Shown: in pieces, positions 18,507-28,237 of the stretch
Position numbering within the stretch: position 1 is the first letter of the stretch
Layout of the letters: each line of letters begins with the position of its first letter
Assembly: GCF_000479335.1 (NCBI RefSeq)
Contig: NC_022584.1
Span: 992,001-1,056,000 of the forward strand
Length of the DNA stretch: 64,000 nt
Direction of reading: 5' to 3'
DNA from: Streptococcus ilei
Lineage (GTDB): Bacteria; Bacillota; Bacilli; Lactobacillales; Streptococcaceae
Translations under genes and position numbers: made by a program
Notes under the pieces: model-generated
Told to the model about the DNA's origin: nothing
What the model saw: only the letters and a program-made list of their open reading frames with translations
Databases searched by the model: none

Positions 18507-18749
18507 TTATTTCTTCTTCGTATTCAAAGATGCTTTTTGTTGGTTCAAAATTTGACGGTAAACTTGTTGTACCTTCGCTTCACTTGGACGTTGACCGCTA
18601 GCTCCCAATAAGGTACGAACCGCTTCAACATTCAAACGTGGGTTTGATGCAAATTCTTTTTCAAACTGCTTGCGAAGTAGGTACATACCTGCCAACATCC
18701 CACCAAAGAAAGCAAGGATAATCAATAAAATTGTCAAAAATGTAGACAT
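18507..18749 (-). CDS. YneF family membrane-anchored small protein (UPF0154)
   Basis: This 80-aa protein has a single N-terminal transmembrane helix (about 3-25, with the [10 protein letters not shown] small-residue pattern) and a cytoplasmic helical domain ending in a run of lysines. Length and the conserved ASNPRLN...ALLxxxGxxPS-like pattern ([21 protein letters not shown]) match UPF0154/YneF. The start has GGAGAA 8 nt upstream. Function is unknown, though it is conserved in low-GC Gram-positives. Confidence 0.9.
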   Translation of the reverse strand: MSTFLTILLIILAFFGGMLAGMYLLRKQFEKEFASNPRLNVEAVRTLLGASGQRPSEAKVQQVYRQILNQQKASLNTKKK

Positions 18750-18805
18750 AAGTGTTTTTCTCCTAAATTCAATATTTACACATTTTCTATTATACCAAAA
18801 AGGCA

Positions 18806-20056
18806 CTATTTTTCAAAGTCAAAGCCATACAATGTTGCAAAGTAATCCTCTGGTTTTTCGGCCCGTCGGATGAGACGAGCTTGGCCCGATTCTTCTAATA
18901 AAATCTCGGCAGAGCGAAGCTTGGCATTGTACTGATAGCCCATGGAATAACCATGCGCTCCTGTATCATGGATGACCAAGAGATCCCCAATCTCAGAGAT
19001 AGGAAATTCCCGATTCTTGGCAAATTTGTCATTGTTTTCACACAAACTACCAACAATGTCGACTACTTCTGTCTCACCTTCTGGACGATCGAGATTGGTG
19101 ATATGGTGGTAGGCCCCGTACATAGCAGGACGGAGGAGGTTGACAGCCGAAGCATCTACTCCTAGATAGGTCCGATAAGTCTGCTTCTTATGGGTGACAT
19201 GGGTGACTAACAAGCCATGTGGTGCCAACATGAAGCGGCCTAATTCCGCATAGATTTTCACTTGATATAAGCCAGCAGGGATTAAAACAGCCTCGTAAGC
19301 ACGACGAACACCCTCCCCAATCACAGCGATGTCATTCGGCTGGTCTTCTGGTTTGTAGTTCACTCCAACCCCTCCAGAAAGGTTGACAAAGTCCAAGGTC
19401 ACCCCTGTCTTTTCAACAACTTCTACAGCCAACTGGAATAATTGCTTAGCCAATTCTGGATAGTAATCATTAGAGACGGTATTTGAAGCCAAGAGGGCAT
19501 GAATCCCAAATCGCTTAACCCCCAAGTCTTTTAACTCACGGAAGGCTCGGATCAATTGCTCCTTGGTCATGCCGAACTTAGCCTCCTCAGGGTGATCCAT
19601 GATATCCGTCCCCAGTTCAAACACCCCTCCTGGATTATAGCGGCAAGAGATAACCTCAGGTAGAGTCGCAACTGACTGTAAAAAAGCTACATCTTCGTAG
19701 GCATCCAAGTTGATAGTCGCTCCTAGTTGACGGGCAAAGACCATCTCTTCAGCCGGCGTATTATTCGAAGAAAACATAATCTCTTGGCCCGTAAATCCTA
19801 ATTTTTGAGCCATCAACAATTCCACATAGCTAGCACAATCCACGCCACATCCTTCTTCTTTGAGGATTTTTAGGATGACTGGATTAGGGGTTGCTTTGAT
19901 AGCGAAATACTCTTTAAAGCCTGGATTCCAAGAAAAAGCTTGATGGAGGGCACGAGCTGTCTGCCGGATCCCAGCTTCATCATATAGGTGAAAGGGAGTT
20001 GGATAGGTTTCAGTAATTTGTTTTAATTTCTCCCTGCTAATAAATGGACGTTTCAT
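18806..20056 (-). CDS. lysA: Diaminopimelate decarboxylase LysA
   Basis: This 416-aa fold-type III PLP enzyme has the PLP lysine in FAIKATPNP (about residue 50), the HALLASNTV and GGGVG-like (LSGGVGVNY) phosphate-binding segment, and the CENNDKF active-site Cys region near the C-terminus. It makes L-lysine from meso-diaminopimelate, for protein and for the Lys-type wall cross-link of streptococci. The start is set at the ATG at 20056, where the family begins. The frame extends upstream but would include the terminator of the preceding gene. Confidence 0.93.
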   Translation of the reverse strand: MKRPFISREKLKQITETYPTPFHLYDEAGIRQTARALHQAFSWNPGFKEYFAIKATPNPVILKILKEEGCGVDCASYVELLMAQKLGFTGQEIMFSSNNTPAEEMVFARQLGATINLDAYEDVAFLQSVATLPEVISCRYNPGGVFELGTDIMDHPEEAKFGMTKEQLIRAFRELKDLGVKRFGIHALLASNTVSNDYYPELAKQLFQLAVEVVEKTGVTLDFVNLSGGVGVNYKPEDQPNDIAVIGEGVRRAYEAVLIPAGLYQVKIYAELGRFMLAPHGLLVTHVTHKKQTYRTYLGVDASAVNLLRPAMYGAYHHITNLDRPEGETEVVDIVGSLCENNDKFAKNREFPISEIGDLLVIHDTGAHGYSMGYQYNAKLRSAEILLEESGQARLIRRAEKPEDYFATLYGFDFEK

Positions 20057-20108
20057 TTGAAGATTCTCATTTCTATCAATTTTCTTTAGTATATCACAAG
20101 TTTTCCAA

Positions 20109-20131
20109 CAAAAAAAGCCGGTTCCCCGGCT
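20109..20131 (-). terminator. Terminator of the BI-1 family gene
   Basis: AGCCGG-TTCC-CCGGCT (20116-20131), followed on the minus strand by a run of Ts (20116-20109). Directly downstream of the BI-1 gene. Confidence 0.9.
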
Positions 20132-20138
20132 CTTTCTA

Positions 20139-20825
20139 TTAATCATTGCGTCTAAAAATACGTAAGATATTGATGAACAAGTTGATAAAATCAAGATAAA
20201 GTTCCAAAGCCAAGGCAACTACCCAACCATTGGTTGGTTGACCATTGGATTGTTCATAGACATAACGAATCTTTTGGTTATCCCAAGCAGTCAAACCTGC
20301 AAAAATAATCACACAAATGATGCTAAGGACATAATCCATACCAGAGCTTTGTAAGAAAATATTCGCAATTGAAGCAATGATGATACCAATCAAGGCTCCC
20401 ATAAAGGCTCGTCCCATTCCAGACAAGTCTTTTTTGGTCACACGACTAATCGCTGACATGATGAAGAACATCAAGGCACTGACTACAAAAGCTTTATAAA
20501 CTGTCGCTTGAGCATAGCGAGCAATGATAAAACTCAAGGTAAAACCATTCAAAGCGGAATAGGTTAAAAAGAGAGGCAAGGCCATGGGATTGTTTTTCAC
20601 CGATTGTCTAGAAGCGACAAGGACTAAAATCAATTCAACGGCAATGGCAATATAGTAGACCCATGGAGCCTGAATTAGAATATACATGAAGGTTTCTTGG
20701 AAAAGGGTCATCATCAAAGCTGATACAACAGCTGAGATTCCAACTCCAACTCCGACTAGAGAATAAATTTTGCTATAAAAGCTATTAAGGCCACTTTGTT
20801 CGTGGATAACGGTTTGTTGATTCAT
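20139..20825 (-). CDS. Bax inhibitor-1/YccA family membrane protein
   Basis: This 228-aa protein has seven hydrophobic segments and the family-typical final part LYLDFINLFINILRIF. BI-1 relatives form pH-sensitive cation-leak channels or protease-associated membrane proteins; no role is proven in streptococci. Start at the ATG at 20825, two codons after an in-frame TTG. It is transcribed alone with its own terminator. Confidence 0.9.
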   Translation of the reverse strand: MNQQTVIHEQSGLNSFYSKIYSLVGVGVGISAVVSALMMTLFQETFMYILIQAPWVYYIAIAVELILVLVASRQSVKNNPMALPLFLTYSALNGFTLSFIIARYAQATVYKAFVVSALMFFIMSAISRVTKKDLSGMGRAFMGALIGIIIASIANIFLQSSGMDYVLSIICVIIFAGLTAWDNQKIRYVYEQSNGQPTNGWVVALALELYLDFINLFINILRIFRRND

Positions 20826-20854
20826 AATCAATCATTCCTTTCAAACTTAAATTA

Positions 20855-21343
20855 TTATGATTTTAACATTTTTCGATGGAAAAGTCTCCTCTTTGACCAC
20901 TTTTTTCTCATTGGTTCTGAGGCTTTTTTGATAGCCCAGTACTTATCGACCATGGTCACGAGGAAAGATTCTTTGTAACGTGGTGGAGCAAGCGTCAATC
21001 CCCACATGTGTTTGAGGATGATATCCTCTTCTTTTTTATTGAGGCTTGTTATCTTTTTTGCATTTCGTACAGCTATTCGTGGATGGACCCAAGCATGGCT
21101 CTTATTGAATTTGACTTGGCGCCAATCATAGTAAAAAAGATCGTGCAGAAGAGCTCCTCTCGCTGTACTTTTGGTATCCCAGCCCATCTTCTTAGAAATG
21201 CGGTAACTAGTGTAGCTAACATGAATAGAATGCTCCAAACGATTGGAGTGAATATGATGCGGAATTTCCTTTAATTTTTGAAGTTTTGGGTGTTGAATCA
21301 AATGCCCCACTTCAGCCATATATTCTTTATCTTTCTGATACAC
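20855..21343 (-). CDS. HD-domain phosphohydrolase-like protein
   Basis: This 162-aa protein has the metal-binding HD pattern: H in LEHSIHVSY (about 37-45), HD in ALLHDLFYYD (about 64-73) and a later Asp near MVDKYW (about 135-140). It probably hydrolyses a phosphoester, but the substrate is unknown. The start is a GTG at 21343 with a perfect AAGGAGG site 8 nt upstream. The C-terminus is strongly basic (RKKWSKRRLFHRK), suggesting nucleic-acid or membrane contact. Confidence 0.85.
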   Translation of the reverse strand: MYQKDKEYMAEVGHLIQHPKLQKLKEIPHHIHSNRLEHSIHVSYTSYRISKKMGWDTKSTARGALLHDLFYYDWRQVKFNKSHAWVHPRIAVRNAKKITSLNKKEEDIILKHMWGLTLAPPRYKESFLVTMVDKYWAIKKASEPMRKKWSKRRLFHRKMLKS

Positions 21344-21380
21344 AAGTCTTACCTCCTTAAATCTAACTAGCTCACTCTTC

Positions 21381-22121
21381 TTAAATCATAGAAAACATTA
21401 AAATCCCTGCTGCAACTGCGACATTCAGACTTTCTGCTTGACCCGGCATCGAGATATGAATCAGCTGATCTGCCTTCTCAGCCATCTGGTCACTAATACC
21501 TTGTCCTTCATTCCCCATGACCAGCACAAAAGCAGGGACTTTTTCCACTTTCTTATAGTCAACGGAGTCCTTGGATAAGGTGGTCGCATAGATGGGGAGC
21601 TGGCTCTCTTTAATACCTGTCAAGAGTTGCTCTCTGTTTAAACGGATAACAGGAAGATGAAAATGACTTCCCTGCATGGAGCGCAAGGTTTTCATATTAT
21701 ACAAATCCGCAGATTGATCGGTTAAAAACACTCCGTCAAAGCCTGCTGCATCAGCAGTCCGAATCATGGTTCCAACATTGCCTGGATCTTGGACATCCTC
21801 TAACAACAAATACCTTCCTTGGGTCAGCTGAAGATGGTGGATCGGATTTATCTTGACTTCAGCCACAATTCCTTGAGGACTTTTTGAATCAGAAATTTCT
21901 GCTAAAACCTCAGGAGATACGATGGACACCTTCGCATCTATCTTGATCTTATCTACAAACTCTTCCAAAACAAAGACTTGTTCAATCGGTGCCTGATGAT
22001 TGACAGCTTCTTCATAAAGATGCCATCCTTCGATGAGGTAGGAGTCTGTTCTGTATTTTTTTTGATGAAGTTTTTTAACTTTTTTAATCCCATTATTGGA
22101 CTTAGAGGTTATAATATTCAT
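21381..22121 (-). CDS. SpoU/TrmH-family RNA 2'-O-methyltransferase
   Basis: This 246-aa protein has an N-terminal L30-like substrate-binding domain (about 1-95) and a SPOUT domain with the three motifs LLEDVQDPGNVGTMIRTADA, VMGNEGQGIS and SLNVAVAAGILMF. It methylates a ribose of rRNA or tRNA; the target site is not predictable (YsgA-like group). The start ATG at 22121 is only 6 nt after an extended -10 and has no Shine-Dalgarno, so a leaderless message is likely. Confidence 0.9.
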   Translation of the reverse strand: MNIITSKSNNGIKKVKKLHQKKYRTDSYLIEGWHLYEEAVNHQAPIEQVFVLEEFVDKIKIDAKVSIVSPEVLAEISDSKSPQGIVAEVKINPIHHLQLTQGRYLLLEDVQDPGNVGTMIRTADAAGFDGVFLTDQSADLYNMKTLRSMQGSHFHLPVIRLNREQLLTGIKESQLPIYATTLSKDSVDYKKVEKVPAFVLVMGNEGQGISDQMAEKADQLIHISMPGQAESLNVAVAAGILMFSMI

Positions 22122-22127
22122 AAGACT

Positions 22128-22136
22128 ATTATACCA
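22128..22136 (-). promoter_or_regulatory. Extended -10 promoter abutting the SpoU-family gene
   Basis: TGG-TATAAT on the minus strand, with 6 nt between it and the ATG at 22121. The transcript would begin at or within a base or two of the start codon. Divergent from acyP. Confidence 0.6.
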
Positions 22137-22194
22137 CATTCACAGGAGGAGCTTCTCCGTCCTGAGTAGGAATTCAATCACAAGGAGAACAAGC

Positions 22195-22473
22195 ATGCAA
22201 AAAGTTGAAATGACAGCCCAAGGTCGGGTCCAAGGTGTTGGCTTTCGCTGGGGAGTTTATAGCTTAGCATTAGAAATCGGAGGCATTACAGGTCGGGTCT
22301 GGAACAATGATGACGGCACAGTCACTATCCTTGCCGCCTGTGAAGACAATGCCCTCATGGCCAAATTTATCCAAGAAATACGAAAAGGTCCTACTCCTTT
22401 TTCCAAAGTTTCTTATCTGGACGTCCATCTGGCAAACTTCGAACCCTACAAAGATTTTAAAATTTCAAATTAA
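22195..22473 (+). CDS. acyP: Acylphosphatase
   Basis: This 92-aa protein has the acylphosphatase signature GRVQGVGFRWG near residues 10-20, with the phosphate-binding Arg, and the catalytic Asn in GRVWNNDDGTV (about 37-47). It hydrolyses acyl phosphates such as acetyl phosphate. Start at 22195 with AAGGAGA 7 nt upstream; a longer in-frame reading has no ribosome site and no homology. It sits 78 nt before yidC, the usual streptococcal order. Confidence 0.94.
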   Translation: MQKVEMTAQGRVQGVGFRWGVYSLALEIGGITGRVWNNDDGTVTILAACEDNALMAKFIQEIRKGPTPFSKVSYLDVHLANFEPYKDFKISN

Positions 22474-22551
22474 GTCCAGAGAACTATTGTTAATTTGATA
22501 AAAAAACAGTAGAATAGAAAGGTATTATTTAAAATTAAAGGATAAAAACTC

Positions 22552-23490
22552 GTGAAAAAATATAAACGTTATCTACTTGCAGCCCTCAGCTTGTCTGCCC
22601 TCCTCCTCTTAACGGGATGTGTCAGCATTGACAAGACGACCAAACAACCGACCGGTTTCGTCTGGAATCTCATTGGAAAACCAATGGGAGAAGCCATCAA
22701 TTTCTTTGCGACGGATCTTGGACTTGGCTTTGGTTTAGGGATTATCCTAGTAACCGTAATCGTTCGAATCATCATCTTCCCTCTAGGTATTTATCAATCT
22801 TGGAAGGCAACCTACCAATCAGAAAAGATGAACTACCTCAAACCGATCTTTGCACCGATTCAAGAACGCATCAAAAATGCAGAGACTCAAGAAGAAAAAC
22901 TTCTTGCCAACTCTGAATTGATGAATGCCCAAAAAGAAAACGGCGTCAGCCCATTCGGCGGTATTGGATGCTTGCCCTTGTTGATTCAAATGCCATTCTT
23001 CTCAGCTCTTTATTTTGCAGCTCAATATACTCCAGGAGTCAACAAGAGCAGTTTCCTTGGCATTGATCTCGGTTCAAAAAGTCTGGCTTTAACCTTAGTT
23101 GTTGCTGTTCTTTACTACATTCAAAGCATGCTCTCTCTCCATGGTATCGAAGATGAAACCCAAAGAGAAACTATGAAGAAAACGGCTCTCATGAGTCCAA
23201 TTATGATTGCAGTCTTCTCTTTGATGGCACCAGCTGGTGTAACCCTCTACTGGGTAGTCGGTGGTTTTGTACAAATTATTCAACAATTTGTCATCAACTA
23301 CCTCATCCGTCCAAGATTGCGGAAACAAGTTGCAGAGGAATATAAAAACAATCCTCCAAAAGCTCCAGCATCCAATGGACGTCGCGTTAAAAAGGATATC
23401 ACACCTACCAATCCAGCCAACGCTCATCGTTCCCTTCCAACTAACGGAAACAAAAAACGAAATGCTGGAAAACAACGCAAGCGTAACTAA
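22552..23490 (+). CDS. yidC2: Membrane protein insertase YidC2 (OxaA family)
   Basis: This 312-aa lipoprotein-type insertase starts with a signal and lipobox (LLLLTGC, Cys about residue 23). It then has five transmembrane helices, with the catalytic-groove Arg in IVRIIIFPLG (about residue 73), and a long, very basic tail (about 265-312: GRRVKKD...KKRNAGKQRKRN) that can bind ribosomes. The basic tail marks the YidC2 rather than the YidC1 paralogue. The start is a GTG. It inserts membrane proteins co-translationally and backs up the SRP pathway. Confidence 0.93.
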   Translation: MKKYKRYLLAALSLSALLLLTGCVSIDKTTKQPTGFVWNLIGKPMGEAINFFATDLGLGFGLGIILVTVIVRIIIFPLGIYQSWKATYQSEKMNYLKPIFAPIQERIKNAETQEEKLLANSELMNAQKENGVSPFGGIGCLPLLIQMPFFSALYFAAQYTPGVNKSSFLGIDLGSKSLALTLVVAVLYYIQSMLSLHGIEDETQRETMKKTALMSPIMIAVFSLMAPAGVTLYWVVGGFVQIIQQFVINYLIRPRLRKQVAEEYKNNPPKAPASNGRRVKKDITPTNPANAHRSLPTNGNKKRNAGKQRKRN

Positions 23491-23502
23491 TACATACAAA
23501 TA

Positions 23503-23527
23503 GGCTGAGATAATATCTCGGCCTTTT
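23503..23527 (+). terminator. Terminator of acyP-yidC2
   Basis: GGCTGAGA (23503-23510) pairs with TCTCGGCC (23516-23523), one G-U included, followed by TTTT. 12 nt after the yidC2 stop. Confidence 0.85.
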
Positions 23528-23540
23528 CCATTACTATAAA

Positions 23541-23724
23541 AAAAGAGGCTGGGACAAAAGTCCTAGCCTCTCAATTGTCTTTAGATTGTCGAGCAAGACG
23601 CAGTGATTGAGTGGGCTCTACTACGCTGCTTTCATCAGCTTTTACAGCCCTACTCAACTGTGCGGAGGTGGAACGACGAAATCGAATTCTAACGAATTAC
23701 CGATTTCTGTCCCACTCTCTTTTT
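23541..23724 (+). repeat. ~183-bp three-hairpin intergenic element, copy 3
   Basis: Plus orientation, downstream of the yidC2 terminator. Its last hairpin ends on the greA stop codon (23723), so the element serves the 3' ends of two convergent genes. Differs from copy 4 by only a handful of substitutions. Confidence 0.9.
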
Positions 23725-24205
23725 ATTCTGTTTTTTCAACGTTCAAGATTTTCACTTGGTAGCTTCCTGCTGGAGTTTCAATCGTCACAGTATCCCCTGT
23801 TTTATTACCAATTAAGGCATGACCAATTGGACTTTCATTTGATATCTTACCAGCAAAAGCATCCGCTCCCGCTGAACCAACAATAATGTAAACTTCTTCT
23901 TCGTCTTCACCAATTTCTTGCACAGTGACAGTTTTTCCGATCGCTACTTCATCAACAGCGACAGCATCACTATCTACAATTTCAGCATAGCGAATCTTTG
24001 TTTCTAGGCTGGAGATTTGCCCTTCAACAAAAGCCTGTTCGTCTTTAGCTGCTTCGTATTCACTGTTTTCTGAAAGGTCTCCGTATGAACGAGCAATTTT
24101 AATCCGCTCTACAACTTCTGGACGACGAACTAATTTCAATTCTTCTAATTCAAGTTCTAACTTTTGCTTTTCAGCAAGGGTCATTGGATAGGTTTTTTCT
24201 GCCAT
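23723..24205 (-). CDS. greA: Transcription elongation factor GreA
   Basis: This 160-aa protein has an N-terminal antiparallel coiled coil (about 10-75) bearing the acidic tip [16 protein letters not shown], and a C-terminal FKBP-like domain ending in [18 protein letters not shown]. It stimulates transcript cleavage by stalled RNA polymerase. It lies 68 nt after mltG on the same strand, the standard streptococcal order. Confidence 0.96.
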   Translation of the reverse strand: MAEKTYPMTLAEKQKLELELEELKLVRRPEVVERIKIARSYGDLSENSEYEAAKDEQAFVEGQISSLETKIRYAEIVDSDAVAVDEVAIGKTVTVQEIGEDEEEVYIIVGSAGADAFAGKISNESPIGHALIGNKTGDTVTIETPAGSYQVKILNVEKTE

Positions 24206-24273
24206 ATTTATTTCTCTTTTCTCTTTTCTATTATTTTTTTCGAACTAAAAAGGTGTGGCATGCCACATCCTCC

Positions 24274-25842
24274 TTAGTTTGAGCTGCTTTCTGTTAATTT
24301 GCTATTCACGTGTTCTTCCACGTTTTTAGTGTGTTCCTCAAAAGTTTTCGCAAAATAGACTTCCCCTGTCTCTACATTTGCGACAAAGTAGAGGTAGTCT
24401 GTCTTGCTTGGGTTGACGGCTGCTTCAATTGCAGAGAGCCCTGGACTATCTACTGGACCAGGCATCAAACCAGTATTCTTGTAGATATTATAAGGTGAAT
24501 CAATATTGGTGTCAATCGTTGCGTCTTCTTTCAGAGTCGTCTTCTTGCCTAATTGACCTTGTGCGTACAAGATGGCAATATTACTTTGAAGAGGCATATC
24601 TTGATTCAAACGGTTATAAAAGACACTGGCAATATCCTTGCGGTCTTTATCTGTAGCGCCTTCTTTTTCAATCAAAGAAGCCAGAGTCAATGCCTCATTG
24701 ACATCAATGTTTTTAGCTTCCATAGTGTCATAGTAGGCTGAAAGATTTTGGTCCATTGCAGCTAACATTTGGTCCACAAGATCTTCCATTTTACTATCTT
24801 TTCCATAGCCGTAAGTAGCTGGGAAGAGATAGCCCTCTAAGCGATAGCGTACCCCACTTTCTTTGGACGGTAAGGTTGCTAGTAACTTAGGATATTTGGC
24901 TACCATCTTTTCAATAAAAGCATCATCTTGGATTACTTTTAAGAATTCTTCTTGCGTATATGGAGTCTTGGCACCAGATTTAGAACTAGCATCCACAGAA
25001 ACCACTTGCGCGATTTGATCAATTGTGTAGCCCTCAGGAATCGTAATTTTTCCTAAGACCGGTGGTTCCGGAGTTTTGGTCCCTTGCTCTTGCAATTTTT
25101 GAATAATGGTCTCTAGATCCATACTCTTTTGTAGATTGAAATAACCGGATTGGAAGTTTCCATAATTCTTAAACTTGGTGTAATAGTTGAAGAACTGACC
25201 ATTCTTAATCAAGCCTTTTTTCTCCAAGATAGTCCCAATTTCACGATTGCTAGATCCAGCAGGAATTTCAACGGTTACAAACTCTGTAGACTTGACATCC
25301 ATTGCATTTAAGTTAGATCGAACATAGGTCACTGCGAAAATTCCAGTTGCAACCATTAAGACAAAAAGAATTCCTAGAACCGTCAAGACGATTCGTTTAG
25401 CAATAGTATTCTGTTTTTTCTTTTTCTGAACACGTTGGTCACGATCCTTGCGCGAAACACTAGATACCGGGGTTTCTTTTTTCGAAACTTTTACGGGCTG
25501 ACTTGAGACTTCTGGTTCTCGAGTTGGCTCTTGAACTGGTAGAGGTGTTTCTTCTTGAGTTTCATCTTCTCTACCTTTAAGGTCGGGAATTTCCGTAACT
25601 TCTGGTACTTCTGCTTCCTCTGGAATTTCTACTTTGTCCTGAACTTCGGACTCTTCTGACACAAGTTCAGGAAGTGATCCTTCCGTCTCTTCTTCTTTGT
25701 TTTCTGGACTAGAGATTTCTTGAACAGGTAAATCATATTCTTTTTCAACCTGTACAATCTGCTTATTTGCTTCTTCAAGATCACGGAGAATCCGCTCTTT
25801 AAAGCTTAATAATTTTTCATTCTCTTGTTGGTTATCAGTCAA
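24274..25842 (-). CDS. mltG: Endolytic murein transglycosylase MltG
   Basis: This 522-aa bitopic membrane protein has an N-terminal cytoplasmic region (about 1-145) that is long, acidic and proline-rich. One transmembrane helix lies near 150-170, then a LysM-like segment and the YceG catalytic domain with the essential Glu in LASLIEKEGAT and the NIDSPYNIY/GLMPGPVDSPG motifs. It cleaves nascent peptidoglycan during peripheral growth. The start is placed at a TTG (25842) because AAGGGGGGT lies 7 nt before it, and because a -10 (TATAAT, about 25872-25877) would put transcription start almost on the ATG at 25863, the only other candidate. Confidence 0.93.
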   Translation of the reverse strand: MTDNQQENEKLLSFKERILRDLEEANKQIVQVEKEYDLPVQEISSPENKEEETEGSLPELVSEESEVQDKVEIPEEAEVPEVTEIPDLKGREDETQEETPLPVQEPTREPEVSSQPVKVSKKETPVSSVSRKDRDQRVQKKKKQNTIAKRIVLTVLGILFVLMVATGIFAVTYVRSNLNAMDVKSTEFVTVEIPAGSSNREIGTILEKKGLIKNGQFFNYYTKFKNYGNFQSGYFNLQKSMDLETIIQKLQEQGTKTPEPPVLGKITIPEGYTIDQIAQVVSVDASSKSGAKTPYTQEEFLKVIQDDAFIEKMVAKYPKLLATLPSKESGVRYRLEGYLFPATYGYGKDSKMEDLVDQMLAAMDQNLSAYYDTMEAKNIDVNEALTLASLIEKEGATDKDRKDIASVFYNRLNQDMPLQSNIAILYAQGQLGKKTTLKEDATIDTNIDSPYNIYKNTGLMPGPVDSPGLSAIEAAVNPSKTDYLYFVANVETGEVYFAKTFEEHTKNVEEHVNSKLTESSSN

Positions 25843-25937
25843 ATACTTGACCCCCCTTGTCATAATCCTTAATATTATATCTTAAAAGGGATAGAAAATC
25901 AATAGGAACGAGGCTTGAGGGCCTCAAATCCTATTGA

Positions 25938-26438
25938 TTACTTACTTGATGGGACCTCCCATACTAAATCGTACCAGACTTCCCCAGCATAGTTAGAGGC
26001 CGAGCGACCTTCGTTTACAAAGCCGTTCCTTTCATAATACTCAATCAAGTAATCATGACAGGTCAGGCTGATCCCTTCCCGTCCTTCTTCTAAAGCAACC
26101 CTCTTCATGGTCTCAAGCAGGGCTTTCCCAACCCCTAAGCCTTGTGCAGACTGAGCTATCGAAAGACTTGTAATGGTAATAAAACCTCCTGCTAGATGCG
26201 ACTCATCCCTTACATCCACTGTAAAAGAACGGTCATCCACATATCTCTTTTGAGTAACTGGTCCTTCTAGATAGCCTAGGAGCTGGCCATCCTTTTCAGC
26301 CACTAAAAAGCTATTATGAAACGATTCGATATGTTTGGCAAGCACTGTCTCATCTATTGCTTCTTCTGGACTAAAATTTTCCAGTTCTATGGCAAGAATG
26401 GCTTCTAAATCATCAATAGTTGCACGACGAATGTTCAT
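25938..26438 (-). CDS. GNAT acetyltransferase
   Basis: This 166-aa protein has a GNAT fold: N-terminal IRRATIDDLEAILAIE, the acetyl-CoA motif A (SLSIAQSAQGLGVGKALL, about 93-110) and the C-terminal YYERNGFVNEG motif B. Substrate unknown. It lies between murC/second GNAT gene and mltG in a conserved block. Residues 30-60 resemble the amine-binding region of arylalkylamine-type members, but this is weak. Confidence 0.88.
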   Translation of the reverse strand: MNIRRATIDDLEAILAIELENFSPEEAIDETVLAKHIESFHNSFLVAEKDGQLLGYLEGPVTQKRYVDDRSFTVDVRDESHLAGGFITITSLSIAQSAQGLGVGKALLETMKRVALEEGREGISLTCHDYLIEYYERNGFVNEGRSASNYAGEVWYDLVWEVPSSK

Positions 26439-26450
26439 TTTTCTTCCTTT

Positions 26451-26879
26451 CTATAGGGACAGGCACCAACTTAGTTGATAGCCCTCAACTCCTTCTTCGT
26501 TATCCCCTATCTCTAGTTGGAAATCATTCATTTCAAAATACGGAATCAGTTCTTCCTGGCAGAGCACATGAATTCCTAACAAGGATTCTTGAGCTACAAG
26601 AGACTTGAGTGAGGCCAGTAACAAGGTACCAAAACCTTGTTTTCTAAAGTTTGGAAGAATTTCCAACCACAATAATTTTAAAGAGGGATTTTCGAGCTGA
26701 TCCTCTGTTTGAATCAGGCAACTCCCAATCACTTGCTCTTCAAATTCCAAGACCAGGGTCCTGAATCCGTTCAGTTCTTGTCGTTTAGCACTTTGAAAAG
26801 AAAAATTTTGGGACGTGATCTGTTCGATCTCATCCCAATCAATTTCTTTAGCAAACCGAATCCTAAGGTTTGGTTGCAT
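26451..26879 (-). CDS. Second, divergent GNAT acetyltransferase
   Basis: This 142-aa protein has the GNAT outline (N-terminal IRFAKEIDWDEIEQI, motif A LEILPNFRKQGFGTLLL at about 72-88, ending in PYFEMNDFQLE), but it is shorter than its neighbour and barely similar to it. The acetyl-CoA loop F-R-K-Q-G-F-G-T is kept, so it could be active. It is 9 nt downstream of murC and 12 nt upstream of the other acetyltransferase. Confidence 0.82.
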   Translation of the reverse strand: MQPNLRIRFAKEIDWDEIEQITSQNFSFQSAKRQELNGFRTLVLEFEEQVIGSCLIQTEDQLENPSLKLLWLEILPNFRKQGFGTLLLASLKSLVAQESLLGIHVLCQEELIPYFEMNDFQLEIGDNEEGVEGYQLSWCLSL

Positions 26880-26888
26880 GGTATCTCC

Positions 26889-28223
26889 TTATTGAACGTT
26901 ATTGGTCAAGTTCCCAAGTAAACGTTCAAATGAATATTCATAGGTCTGGATATCTCCTGCTCCCATGAAGACATAGACAGCATTGTCATGATCCAAGAGT
27001 GGAGAAACGTTTTCAGCTGTAATCACACCTGATTTCTTGATGATTTTCGCTTCTAGATCTTCCACTTTTACATCCCCATGATCCACTTCACGGGCTGATC
27101 CATAAATCTGTGCCAAGTAAACTGCATCGGCCTGGTTCAAGGCATCCGCAAATTCATCCAAGAGAGCAATCGTCCGAGTAAAGGTATGAGGTTGGAAGAC
27201 CGCTACGATTTCCTTACTTGGATACTTTTGACGTGCCGCATCCAAAGTAGCAATGATTTCAGTTGGATGGTGGGCAAAGTCATCAATGATGACGGTATCG
27301 TTGACAATCTTTTCTGTAAAGCGACGTTTGACCCCGCCAAATGTTTTTAAGTGTTCCCGAACTAAATCAAGATCGAATCCAGCGATATAAAGCAAACCAA
27401 CGACCGCTGTAGCATTCATGATATTGTGACGTCCGAAGGATGGGATTTGGAACTGTCCCAAATCTTCTCCACGGAAGTGAACAGTAAAGGTTGATCCAGT
27501 AGTAGAACGCAAGAGATCACTGGCTACAAAATCATTGCCCTCTTCTTCAAAGCCATAGTAATAGATTGGGGCATTAGCTGTAATCCGACGAAGCTCAGGA
27601 TCTTCCCCATAGATGAACAAGGCTTTGGAGATTTGTTTGGCATAATCATTGAAGGCATTAAAGACATCTTCTAGGCCAGTAAAGTAGTCAGGATGGTCAA
27701 AATCAATATTGGTGATAATCGAATACTCTGGGTGGTAAGGCATAAAGTGACGTTCGTACTCGTCTGATTCAAAGACAAAGTACTTAGCACCTTTGGAACC
27801 ACGGCCAGTTCCATCACCAATCAAATAGCTGGTATCTGTGATATTAGACAAGACATGGGACAAAATCCCTGTAGTAGAAGTTTTCCCGTGAGCTCCTGCT
27901 ACTCCCATGCTGACAAAATCACGCATAAATTCACCCAAGAATTCATGGTAGCGTTGATAGGTGTAGCCTTGAGCATCTGCATAAGCAATCTCTACATTAT
28001 TTTCAGGTTTAAACGCATTCCCTGCGATCAAGATTTGATCACCGGTAAGATTTTCTTCACTGAATGGTAAAATGGTAATCCCTGCCTGCTCTAAACCTCT
28101 TTGTGTAAAGTAGTATTTCTCCACATCAGATCCTTGTACAGTGTGTCCCATCTGATGGAGCATCAGAGCCAAGGCGCTCATACCTGCTCCTTTTATTCCG
28201 ATAAAATGAAATGTTTTTGACAT
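26889..28223 (-). CDS. murC: UDP-N-acetylmuramate-L-alanine ligase MurC
   Basis: This 444-aa Mur ligase has a Rossmann-like N-terminal domain ([18 protein letters not shown]), an ATP loop [13 protein letters not shown] (about 109-121), a central [10 protein letters not shown] segment and a C-terminal domain with DDFAHHPTE (about 314-322) and VFQPHTFTR. It adds L-Ala to UDP-MurNAc in the cytoplasm. The start has AGGAGGAG in front. Operon position between the unknown 222-aa protein and the acetyltransferases is typical of streptococci. Confidence 0.96.
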   Translation of the reverse strand: MSKTFHFIGIKGAGMSALALMLHQMGHTVQGSDVEKYYFTQRGLEQAGITILPFSEENLTGDQILIAGNAFKPENNVEIAYADAQGYTYQRYHEFLGEFMRDFVSMGVAGAHGKTSTTGILSHVLSNITDTSYLIGDGTGRGSKGAKYFVFESDEYERHFMPYHPEYSIITNIDFDHPDYFTGLEDVFNAFNDYAKQISKALFIYGEDPELRRITANAPIYYYGFEEEGNDFVASDLLRSTTGSTFTVHFRGEDLGQFQIPSFGRHNIMNATAVVGLLYIAGFDLDLVREHLKTFGGVKRRFTEKIVNDTVIIDDFAHHPTEIIATLDAARQKYPSKEIVAVFQPHTFTRTIALLDEFADALNQADAVYLAQIYGSAREVDHGDVKVEDLEAKIIKKSGVITAENVSPLLDHDNAVYVFMGAGDIQTYEYSFERLLGNLTNNVQ

Positions 28224-28237
28224 AGTTTCTCCTCCTG

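Noticed and set aside
22096..22194. N-terminal extension of acyP
   Set aside because: Would begin inside the divergent SpoU-family gene region, and the true ribosome site is just before 22195.
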